Shown here one piece after another: positions 1 to 5,380 of a DNA stretch of 6,564 nucleotides. The notes under the pieces are model-generated. The model was not told the origin of the DNA and made no database searches. It was given only the letters and a program-made list of their open reading frames with translations. This stretch comes from Azorhizobium sp943369575 (lineage in GTDB: Bacteria > Pseudomonadota > Alphaproteobacteria > Rhizobiales > Xanthobacteraceae). How positions within the stretch are numbered: the stretch's first letter is position 1; each line of letters starts with the position of its first letter. The translations under genes were made by a program, and so were the position numbers. Where the stretch lies: contig CALRNP020000275.1 in the NCBI GenBank assembly GCA_943369575.1, forward strand, positions 1 to 6,564, written 5' to 3'.

Positions 1-632
1 AGGCCGAAGAAGCTACCGCCGCTGCGCAGCAGGGCGCGCATGGGCGCACCGTCCATCAGCAGGCCGTCCACGGTCAATTCGTCAAAGTCTCGGCCCAGCC
101 ATTGATCCGACGTGGTGCCGAGAACCTCGGCGGCATGGGGGGAGAAGCGTTGCAGCCGGCCCGCCTCATCGGCGGCCCAGGTGAAGCGGACTGAACGTCC
201 CGCTTCGCGCGCGCTCGCACGCGCATGCATGGTCTGAGTTTGTGTCACGGTCGGAAGCCGGGTCAGGCCGGGCAGGGCCTTGGTGGTGGCGCCCCCCGTG
301 GCCAGGGCGAGGGGGTCGGCGAACACGACCAAATGGCCGGCGGGCGCCTGGACGGCAATGCAGGCGAAGGGCTTGGGCACGAAGCTGTACGGCAGGCGCA
401 CCCGCTCCAGCCGCGGCGCCGGGCGCAGCGACATGCCGACTCGCTTGGCGACGATCTTGACCCCAAGCGGGGCAGGCGATCCGGCTTCGATGCCCAGAGC
501 GGTACAGGCCGGCGTCGCCGCCAGGATCACCATGTCGGGCAGAGCGACGAGGAAGGACGGCAGATCGTCGCGCCGCAGAGGGGCGAACAGCGCCTCCTGG
601 TGCGGCGGCATACGGTGCGTCGGCTCGGTCAT
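1..632 (-). CDS. PAS-domain protein, probable sensor histidine kinase (N-terminal part, cut by window edge)
   Basis: Reading leftward from the ATG at 632-630, this frame stays open for 210 codons and leaves the window without a stop, so the C-terminal part is missing. Seen: a hydrophilic N-terminus, a first module at about residues 25-108 (LPSFLVALPDMVILA near 25-39, ending in a strand-like HLVVFADP at 100-107), a Thr/Gln/Ala-rich linker (about 110-145), then a PAS-like segment from residue 148 with VRFTWAADEAGRL, FSPHAAEVLG and WLGRDFDEL. The pattern 'RF.W..D..GR....S....E.LG.....LGR.F.EL' is familiar from the sensory part of alphaproteobacterial PAS kinases of the PdhS type. Inferred: a cytoplasmic signalling protein, probably with a kinase core beyond the edge; no H-box or ATPase domain is visible, so another PAS-containing output is possible. 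No transmembrane segment is seen. The frame is open upstream to a TGA near 746 but has no ATG, GTG or TTG there, which fixes the start at 632; the Shine-Dalgarno sequence is weak (GGGG just before the ATG). Confidence 0.65.
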   Translation of the reverse strand, partial: MTEPTHRMPPHQEALFAPLRRDDLPSFLVALPDMVILAATPACTALGIEAGSPAPLGVKIVAKRVGMSLRPAPRLERVRLPYSFVPKPFACIAVQAPAGHLVVFADPLALATGGATTKALPGLTRLPTVTQTQTMHARASAREAGRSVRFTWAADEAGRLQRFSPHAAEVLGTTSDQWLGRDFDELTVDGLLMDGAPMRALLRSGGSFFG

Positions 633-829
633 TGCCCCATTGTATCGCTGGAAGTCCGCGACGTGCGCGCCCCTGATGGAACCGCAATTTCTGCACGTCC
701 AATGTGCCGAATAAAGATTAACATGGCGCCAATCGTATCCGTGTCGTCAAAATCCTTGATAGTGTGGTTCCTGGGCCGAAAAGGCCTAAACTGCCGTGGG
801 TTGGTGCCGTTCTGGCCCTGCCCCTGTCC
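633..829. other. Divergent intergenic region between the PAS gene and phasin 1
   Basis: These 197 bases separate two divergent genes and must hold the promoters of both. The part at about 701-760 is clearly richer in A and T than its surroundings. Possible -35 elements are TTGATA at 756-761 (plus strand, toward phasin 1) and TTGACG on the minus strand (745-750, toward the PAS gene). Neither has a convincing -10 hexamer at 16-18 bp, so I do not call a promoter. No RNA gene or clear operator is visible. Confidence 0.4.
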
Positions 830-836
830 GGAGGAG
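830..836 (+). promoter_or_regulatory. Shine-Dalgarno site of phasin 1
   Basis: GGAGGAG lies 8 bases before the ATG at 845. It decides the start: the frame is open upstream to a GTG at 764, but this ribosome-binding site falls inside that extension and points to 845. Confidence 0.8.
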
Positions 837-844
837 TAGCCAGC

Positions 845-1375
845 ATGACCTCGAAATTCGGTCCCGACCTGGAGTTGCCCGCGGAATTGCGCGCCATCGC
901 AGAAAAGAATGTGGCCCAGGCCCGCCAGGCCTTCGACACTCTGTTCGATACCGCACGCGATGCGGTGGGTGATTCCGAAGGCCGCCTGGAGGAGGTCCGC
1001 ACTGGTCTCCGTAGCCTGCGGCAGAAGACACTCGGCCTGGTGGAATCGAACTTCAATGCCAGCTTCGATTTCATGAACAAGCTGGTGCAGGCCAAGAGCC
1101 CGCAGGAAGTTCTGACCCTTCAGACCGAATTCCTCACCCGCCAGATGCAGGCGGTTTCCGAACAGGCGGCGGCGCTGGGCACCGATGCCCGCTCCCTGGG
1201 CGAGAGCACGGTCCGCACTTTGGACGAGCACGCCCGCGCCCTGGCCGAGCGGGTGAAAGCCCTGGGCACCCTGGCCGCCCAGCAGGCCCAGACGGCCGCC
1301 TCCGATGCCAAAGCGGCCGGCGAGAGCTTCGTGCAGCAGGCGGAAAACACCTACGACCCCAACCGCACCTACTGA
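845..1375 (+). CDS. Phasin family protein (PHB granule-associated), first copy
   Basis: A 176-residue protein of the phasin family (Phasin_2 type). Phasins are small amphipathic helical proteins that coat polyhydroxyalkanoate granules in the cytoplasm and control granule size and access of polymerase and depolymerase. Seen: no signal peptide or membrane segment; almost wholly helix-favouring, Ala/Gln/Glu-rich sequence; the family core NFNASFDFMNKLVQAKSPQE at residues 69-88, followed by LQTEFLTRQMQAVSEQAAALG (92-112), which lines up with the equivalent stretch of the neighbouring phasin (1566-2024). The N-terminal ELPAELRAIAEKNV (10-23) matches EVPAAFREMAEKSV of that neighbour. Compared with it, this copy has a longer Ala/Gln-rich C-terminal helix (about 125-165) and an unusual polar tail ending YDPNRTY. 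A Rho-independent terminator starts 20 bases after the stop, so it is probably a single-gene transcript. Substrate and granule binding are inferred from the family; no PHB synthase or depolymerase gene is in view. Confidence 0.85.
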   Translation: MTSKFGPDLELPAELRAIAEKNVAQARQAFDTLFDTARDAVGDSEGRLEEVRTGLRSLRQKTLGLVESNFNASFDFMNKLVQAKSPQEVLTLQTEFLTRQMQAVSEQAAALGTDARSLGESTVRTLDEHARALAERVKALGTLAAQQAQTAASDAKAAGESFVQQAENTYDPNRTY

Positions 1376-1394
1376 TCGCGAAACAGGCAAGATC

Positions 1395-1440
1395 TTGCGC
1401 CGCACCGGCCTTTGCGCGTTGTGCGGCGCAAAATTTTTTT
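1395..1440 (+). terminator. Rho-independent terminator after phasin 1
   Basis: A perfect 11-bp inverted repeat, TTGCGCCGCAC (1395-1405) and GTGCGGCGCAA (1421-1431), encloses a 15-base loop and is followed by AA and seven T residues (1434-1440). This is a textbook intrinsic terminator, 20 bases after the phasin 1 stop. The last two T's also form the start of the -35 box of the next promoter. Confidence 0.92.
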
Positions 1441-1467
1441 GCATATTGCAGTGCACTGCGCTATAAT
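1439..1467 (+). promoter_or_regulatory. Sigma-70 promoter of phasin 2
   Basis: TTGCAT (1439-1444) and a perfect TATAAT (1462-1467) are separated by 17 bp, the optimal spacing. Transcription would start near 1474, giving a leader of about 90 bases before the phasin 2 ATG. Such a near-consensus promoter fits the abundance usual for phasins. The -35 box overlaps the T-tract of the upstream terminator. Confidence 0.85.
1448..1459. promoter_or_regulatory. Candidate operator: 12-bp palindrome in the promoter spacer
   Basis: GCAGTGCACTGC is a perfect palindrome placed between the -35 and -10 boxes of the phasin 2 promoter, ending two bases before TATAAT. TGCA occurs three times here (1440-1443, 1447-1450, 1452-1455). 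A protein bound here would block RNA polymerase. The known regulator of phasin genes in alphaproteobacteria is PhaR, which binds TGC-rich sequence, so PhaR is the natural candidate. The half-sites here run GCAG-N4-CTGC, whereas the consensus I remember for Rhodobacter PhaR is CTGC-N3/4-GCAG, so the assignment is an inference. Confidence 0.5.
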
Positions 1468-1554
1468 GTCTCGAAATCCGCGGCGTGTGTCGCGGCATGG
1501 CGAAGCGTCCAAGCGCGTCTCGCATCATGATCGTCGTCTCAACGCCAGCGCATC

Positions 1555-1560
1555 GAGGGA
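1555..1560 (+). promoter_or_regulatory. Shine-Dalgarno site of phasin 2
   Basis: GAGGGA sits 5 bases before the ATG at 1566 and supports that start over upstream in-frame GTG/ATG codons, which lie in the untranslated leader. Confidence 0.65.
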
Positions 1561-1565
1561 TTTCC

Positions 1566-2024
1566 ATGTCTGACCAGTTCGTCAAAGCGTTCCAGGATCA
1601 GTTCAAGTCCGCCACCAGCGCGTTCTCCTCCATGGAAGTTCCCGCCGCGTTCCGCGAAATGGCGGAAAAGAGCGTGCAGGGCTATCGCGGCAATTTCGAG
1701 AAGATGAAGGTCGCCGCCGAGCAGACCTCCGATCTGCTGGAAGGCAGCTATTCGACCGCGTCGAAGGGCGTGGCCGAATACAATCTCAAGTCCCTGGAAA
1801 TCCTGCGCTCCAACGTGAACACCGCGTTCGAGTTCTTCGCCAACGTGCTGGCGGCCAAGACCCCGGTCGAGGCCGTGGAACTGTCCAGCAGCCATCTCAA
1901 GTCGCAGTTCGAGACGCTGTCTCTGCAGGCCAAGGAACTGTCGTCCCTGGCCCAGAAGATCGCCACGGAAACCTCCGAGCCGATCAAGGCCGGCGTCGAG
2001 AAGACCTTCCGCACCGCGGCCTGA
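1566..2024 (+). CDS. apdA: Phasin (Mms16/ApdA-like PHB granule protein), second copy
   Basis: A 152-residue phasin. The opening MSDQFVKAFQDQFKSA, the EVPAAFREMAEKSV block (24-37), the core NVNTAFEFFANVLAAKTPVE (83-102), and the end KIATETSEPIKAGVEKTF (131-148) closely resemble, from memory, the Mms16/ApdA proteins of Magnetospirillum and Rhodospirillum rubrum. Mms16 was first reported as a magnetosome-associated GTPase and later shown to be a PHB-bound phasin; ApdA activates PHB depolymerisation. No P-loop is visible here, consistent with the phasin role. The protein is cytoplasmic, helical and amphipathic, with no signal or membrane segment. It has its own strong promoter, possible operator, Shine-Dalgarno site and terminator, so it is likely transcribed alone and at high level. 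It is shorter than the upstream paralogue (845-1375), lacking that protein's extended C-terminal helix. The phasin family is near certain; the exact symbol is less so. Finding Mms16 likeness does not by itself show that the organism makes magnetosomes. Confidence 0.9.
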   Translation: MSDQFVKAFQDQFKSATSAFSSMEVPAAFREMAEKSVQGYRGNFEKMKVAAEQTSDLLEGSYSTASKGVAEYNLKSLEILRSNVNTAFEFFANVLAAKTPVEAVELSSSHLKSQFETLSLQAKELSSLAQKIATETSEPIKAGVEKTFRTAA

Positions 2025-2046
2025 TCTTCGCGTCTTCCATATGAGG

Positions 2047-2076
2047 AAAAGGGCTCCGGTTTCCGGGGCCCTTTTT
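2047..2076 (+). terminator. Rho-independent terminator after phasin 2
   Basis: A 13-bp stem, AAAAGGGCTCCGG (2047-2059) with CCGGGGCCCTTTT (2063-2075), has one T-G wobble, a TTT loop and a run of five T's (2072-2076). It begins 22 bases after the phasin 2 stop and separates the phasins from the heptose cluster. The A-run before the stem means it could also act on the minus strand. Confidence 0.93.
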
Positions 2077-2105
2077 CGTTGGGCGGGCGCGCAGGTGCCA
2101 GCTGC

Positions 2106-2134
2106 TTGACGTGTTCGGCGGGGCTTGCGAAGAC
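2106..2134 (+). promoter_or_regulatory. Weak candidate promoter for the heptose cluster
   Basis: The terminator upstream implies that a new promoter lies between 2077 and 2226. The best -35 I see is TTGACG (2106-2111); at 17 bp the -10 position holds GAAGAC (2129-2134), a poor match to TATAAT. Treat this as a placeholder only. Confidence 0.25.
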
Positions 2135-2226
2135 CCTGCATCCGCACGACCTTCCGTTCTGTGCTTCGGTCGCCGGCCGGAGACCCGGCAGCCCTCTGCC
2201 CGGCGGGCGTGTTCAGCGAGTGGTTC

Positions 2227-3249
2227 ATGCGTGCCATCGGTACCTATTCCCCCATCCTCCTGGTCGGCCCGTCCTGGGTTGGCGACATGGTGATGGCGGC
2301 AAGCCTCGTGGCCACGCTGCGGGACCGCGAACCCAGCCGCCCGGTGGATGTGTTGGCCCCACCGGCTGCACTGCCCATCGCCCGCCTGATCCCTGGCGTC
2401 CGCCGCACCCTGCCCTTGGGCCTGGGCCACGGCGAACTGGGGCTGATGGCGCGCTGGCGGGCCGGACGGGCCTTGCGGGAGGAGGGATATGGCAAGGCCA
2501 TCATCCTGCCCCGCGCCTTCAAGGCCGCCATCGCGCCCTTTGCGGCCGGCATTCCCGAGCGGGTAGGCTATGCCGCCGAGGGCCGCAGCATCCTCCTCAC
2601 CGATGCCCGGCCCGACACCGCGCGCAAGACCGCCCGCACCATCGACCGCTTTGTGGCACTGGGAGCGCCGAGGGGCGACACCGCGCCGTCGGAGCGACCC
2701 ATCCTCCACCTGCCCGAGGACGAACGGCTGGCGGTGGCGCAGGCGTTTCCCCTGGAGGGGGAGGGGCCGGTTATGGTGCTGTGTCCCGGTGCCGAATATG
2801 GCCCGGCCAAGCGCTGGCCGGCGCGCAAGTTCGCGCAGCTGGCGATGCAGGCCCATGCAGCCGGCTACCGGGTGCGGGTATTGGGCGGACCGAAGGATGT
2901 GCCGCTGGCGGAGGAGATCGTCGCGGTCTCCGGCGTGTCGGTCGATAATCTGGTCGGCCGCACCAACCTCATTCAGGCCGCCGCCATCCTGGCCGCCGCC
3001 GATGTGGTTATTTCCAATGATTCTGGGCTGATGCACGTGGCCGGCGCCCTGGATCGGCCGCTGGTGGTGCTCTATGGCGCCAGTTCCGAGAAGATGACCC
3101 CGCCCACCGGCCCGCGCTCGGCCACCGTATCGCGGGAGCTGTCGTGCCGGCCCTGCCACAAGCGCGAATGTCCGCTGGGCACGCTGGCCTGCCTGGAATC
3201 CATCCCGCCGCAAGAGGTGCTCGCCGCGGCCATGGCCGTGCAGGCATGA
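2227..3249 (+). CDS. waaF: ADP-heptose:LPS heptosyltransferase II (GT9)
   Basis: A 340-residue GT9 (GT-B fold) glycosyltransferase that adds the second L-glycero-D-manno-heptose to HepI of the LPS inner core at the cytoplasmic face of the inner membrane. Seen: the WaaF signature GPSWVGDMVMAASL at 14-27, with Asp20 at the position of the catalytic Asp of this family; LGLGHGELGL (64-73); ILPRAFKAAIAPFAAGIPER (93-112); the donor-site block LCPGAEYGPAKRW (185-197); and NDSGLMHVAGALDRPLV (264-280). Length fits E. coli WaaF (about 348). Near the C-terminus is a Cys cluster, C307-x2-C310-x4-C315-x6-C322, absent from the E. coli protein as I recall it. The ATG at 2227 was chosen because the family starts just before the (I/V)GPSWVGDM strand; the frame is open back to 2125 and a GTG at 2209 is possible. 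No good Shine-Dalgarno site is seen (only GCGAG at 2216-2220). First gene of the likely operon waaF-waaC-hldD-hldE. Confidence 0.93.
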   Translation: MRAIGTYSPILLVGPSWVGDMVMAASLVATLRDREPSRPVDVLAPPAALPIARLIPGVRRTLPLGLGHGELGLMARWRAGRALREEGYGKAIILPRAFKAAIAPFAAGIPERVGYAAEGRSILLTDARPDTARKTARTIDRFVALGAPRGDTAPSERPILHLPEDERLAVAQAFPLEGEGPVMVLCPGAEYGPAKRWPARKFAQLAMQAHAAGYRVRVLGGPKDVPLAEEIVAVSGVSVDNLVGRTNLIQAAAILAAADVVISNDSGLMHVAGALDRPLVVLYGASSEKMTPPTGPRSATVSRELSCRPCHKRECPLGTLACLESIPPQEVLAAAMAVQA

Positions 3250-4298
3250 GGGCCGGCCCTAAGGTCCTGGTGGTGAAGCTCTCGTCCCTGGGCGACGTGG
3301 TGCACACCTTTCCCGCCGTCACCGATGCCTTGCGCGCCGTGCCCGGCCTGACGCTGGACTGGGCGGTGGAAGAGGCCTTCGTGCCGCTGGTGGCGCTGCA
3401 TCCCGGCGTGCGGCGGATCATTCCGGTGCCGCTGCGGCGGCTGAAGAAGGCGCCGCGCACCGCATGGCGCAGCGGCGAGGCCAAGGCGGTGCGGGCCGCG
3501 CTCCGGCAGGAACACTACGATCTAGTGATCGACGCCCAGGGGCTGATGAAAAGCGCCCTCGTTTCGCTGATGGCGCACGGACGCCGGCACGGCTTCGACC
3601 GCGCCTCGGCCCGTGAGGGGCTGGCGAGCCTCACTTATGGCGTGGGCCACCATTTTCCTGAGACGGAACACATGGCCATGCGCCTGCGCCGCCTGTTCGC
3701 GGCCGCGCTCGGCTATTCGCTCGATGGCCTCCCGGAAGATGCCGGCCTGGTGCCTGCGGGGCGTGCGGCGTCCGGGCCGCCTTATTGGGTGTTCCTGCAC
3801 GGAACCACCTGGCCGACCAAGACCTGGACCATCCGCCACTGGCGCGAACTGGCGGTGCGGGCAGATCGCGCCGGCCGCCGGGTGCTGATCTTCGCCCAAG
3901 GCGCGGCGGAAGAAGCCCGGGCAGCGGCTATTGCCGCCGACCTGCCCGGCGTCGAACTGGCGCCGCCCACGGGTCTTGATCGCATCGCCCCGCTGCTGGC
4001 GGGAGCGGAAGCGGTGGTGAGTGTCGATACTGGCCTCGGGCATCTGGCAGCGGCTCTGGGCGTGCCGACCGTGGGCCTTTATGGGCCGACGAATCCACGC
4101 CTGACCGGCCTGTTCGGGCCGAAGGTGCTGGAATTGAAATCCATGCGCCCCTGCGCGCCGTGCGAGCGTCAGCGCTGCCGCATCGCGCCGGAAACGCTCG
4201 AGGGGCCACCCTGCCTGATGGACTTCCAGGCGCGGGATGTCTGGCGTTCCGTCAGTCTGCTGCGCCTCGGCCATGCGGACGCCATGGACAAGCTGTGA
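3246..4298 (+). CDS. waaC: ADP-heptose:LPS heptosyltransferase I (GT9)
   Basis: A 350-residue GT9 enzyme, inferred to transfer the first heptose from ADP-L-glycero-D-manno-heptose to Kdo of Kdo-lipid A. Seen: VLVVKLSSLGDVVHTFPAVT (7-26), the WaaC-type N-terminal acceptor/catalytic loop, with Asp17 corresponding to Asp13 of E. coli WaaC; YDLVIDAQGLMKSAL (91-105); the donor-site FLHGTTWPTKTW (183-194); and VDTGLGHLAAALGVPTVGLYGPT (260-282), whose Asp261 corresponds to the ADP-heptose-contacting Asp of the family. It is about 30 residues longer than E. coli WaaC (319). The extra length includes a Cys-rich C-terminal segment, C303-x2-C306-x4-C311-x11-C323. The ATG overlaps the waaF stop (ATGA at 3246-3249) and has no clear Shine-Dalgarno site of its own, so translation is probably coupled to waaF. 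The SSLGDVVHT motif favours WaaC over WaaF or WaaQ. An in-frame open extension upstream to 3144 lies inside waaF and is not used. Confidence 0.92.
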   Translation: MRAGPKVLVVKLSSLGDVVHTFPAVTDALRAVPGLTLDWAVEEAFVPLVALHPGVRRIIPVPLRRLKKAPRTAWRSGEAKAVRAALRQEHYDLVIDAQGLMKSALVSLMAHGRRHGFDRASAREGLASLTYGVGHHFPETEHMAMRLRRLFAAALGYSLDGLPEDAGLVPAGRAASGPPYWVFLHGTTWPTKTWTIRHWRELAVRADRAGRRVLIFAQGAAEEARAAAIAADLPGVELAPPTGLDRIAPLLAGAEAVVSVDTGLGHLAAALGVPTVGLYGPTNPRLTGLFGPKVLELKSMRPCAPCERQRCRIAPETLEGPPCLMDFQARDVWRSVSLLRLGHADAMDKL

Positions 4299-4342
4299 GC
4301 CGGCATGGATAAGGGGCGCTGATTTCCGAGAGGTCTTGAACC

Positions 4343-5359
4343 ATGCCCGGCCCCGCACCTGGTACCCGTGATACGCTCCTGATCACCGGGGGGGCCGGCT
4401 TCATCGGCTCGAACATGGCGCGGGCCTTCGCCGCCGAGGGCTGGCGGGTGGTGATCGCCGATTGGCTGGAGACCGGCCCCAAGTGGCGCAACGTCTCCGA
4501 CATTCTCCTGGACTATGTGCTGCGCCCCGAAGCCATCGGCGATTTCGTCGACCGCGAAGGCGGGCGGCTCGGCGCGGTCATCCACATGGGCGCGATCTCC
4601 GCCACCACCGAGCGCGACGGCGACAAGATCCTGGCCCGCAATGTCCGCCCGACGCTGGATCTGTGGGACCAGTGCGCCCGCAAGGGCATCCGCTTCATCT
4701 ATGCCTCCTCCGGCGCCACCTATGGCGACGGCGCCCACGGCTTCCGTGACGACGAGGCGCCCGAGGCGCTGGCCCGGCTGGCGCCGCTCAATGCCTATGG
4801 CTGGTCGAAGCTCATGGCGGACCGCCGCTTCGTGGCCGACGTGACCGCCGGGCGCCCGACGCCGCCGCAATGGGCGGGCCTGCGCTTCTTCAACGTCTAC
4901 GGCCCCGGCGAGACTCACAAGGGCGACATGCGCTCGGTGATCCATAAAATCTATCCCACCGCCGCGGCGGGGGAGGCGGTGACCTTGTTCAAGTCGCACC
5001 ACCCCGACTACACCGACGGCGGCCAGTTGCGCGATTTCCTCTATGTGGCCGACTGCGTGAACGTGGTGCGCTGGCTGCTGGAGACGCCCACGGTGTCCGG
5101 CATCTTCAACGTCGGCACCGGCGAGGCGCGCAGCTTCGAGGACCTGGCGAATGCGGTGTTCGCCGCCGCCGGCGTGCCGCGCCAGATCACCTATGTGGAC
5201 ATGCCTGAGACGCTGCGCGGCGCCTACCAGTATTTCACCGAGGCGGATATGACCAAGCTGCGCGCGGCGGGCTATACGCGCCCGTTCACCTCCCTGGAGG
5301 AGGGCGTGTCCCAATACGTCACGCAGTATCTGCGCGGCAGCAATACGGCCGGTGCGTGA
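4343..5359 (+). CDS. hldD: ADP-L-glycero-D-manno-heptose 6-epimerase
   Basis: A 338-residue extended short-chain dehydrogenase that epimerises C6 of ADP-D-glycero-D-manno-heptose to the L,D form used by the heptosyltransferases; cytoplasmic, with bound NAD(P). Seen: the Rossmann motif TGGAGFIGSN (15-24); HMGAISATTERDG (81-93), matching the family's HEGACSSTTEWDG; FIYASSGATYG (118-128) with the active-site Ser/Thr region; YGWSK (152-156) carrying the Tyr-x3-Lys pair (Tyr152, Lys156); FFNVYGPGETHKG (182-194), whose Lys193 corresponds to the second catalytic base of the E. coli enzyme; and RDFLYVADCVNVV (230-242). The N-terminus is about 10 residues longer than E. coli HldD (310) and there is an insertion near 210-230. 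The ATG at 4343 is supported by GAGAGG at 4328-4333, 9 bases upstream. It follows waaC by 44 bases with no terminator, in keeping with one operon, and supplies the sugar donor for the two enzymes encoded upstream. Confidence 0.96.
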   Translation: MPGPAPGTRDTLLITGGAGFIGSNMARAFAAEGWRVVIADWLETGPKWRNVSDILLDYVLRPEAIGDFVDREGGRLGAVIHMGAISATTERDGDKILARNVRPTLDLWDQCARKGIRFIYASSGATYGDGAHGFRDDEAPEALARLAPLNAYGWSKLMADRRFVADVTAGRPTPPQWAGLRFFNVYGPGETHKGDMRSVIHKIYPTAAAGEAVTLFKSHHPDYTDGGQLRDFLYVADCVNVVRWLLETPTVSGIFNVGTGEARSFEDLANAVFAAAGVPRQITYVDMPETLRGAYQYFTEADMTKLRAAGYTRPFTSLEEGVSQYVTQYLRGSNTAGA

Positions 5360-5380
5360 GCGCAGGACCGGGAGACCTTC

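Noticed and set aside
774..786. GGCC-GAAAA-GGCC inverted repeat upstream of phasin 1
   Set aside because: The stem is only 4 bp of a self-complementary tetramer with no T-tract, too weak to call a terminator or an operator.
166..839. Overlapping open frames on both strands of the left end (for example 166-702 minus and 225-839 plus)
   Set aside because: Their translations are Arg/Ala/Gly/Pro-rich with no motif. They are out-of-frame shadows of the PAS gene, whose own frame gives recognisable protein text.
764..844. GTG-started N-terminal extension of phasin 1 that looks like a signal peptide (basic start, then VGAVLALPLSGG)
   Set aside because: The strong GGAGGAG at 830-836 lies inside it and serves the ATG at 845. 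Phasins are cytoplasmic and the residues before 845 do not match the family.
1566..2024. Reading phasin 2 as a magnetosome GTPase because of its Mms16 likeness
   Set aside because: No GTP-binding P-loop is visible, and Mms16 was later shown to be a PHB-granule phasin. No magnetosome gene is in the window.
2125..2226. N-terminal extension of waaF of 34 codons
   Set aside because: WaaF proteins begin just before the GPSWVGDM strand. The extension is Arg/Pro-rich, unlike the family, and has no ribosome-binding site.
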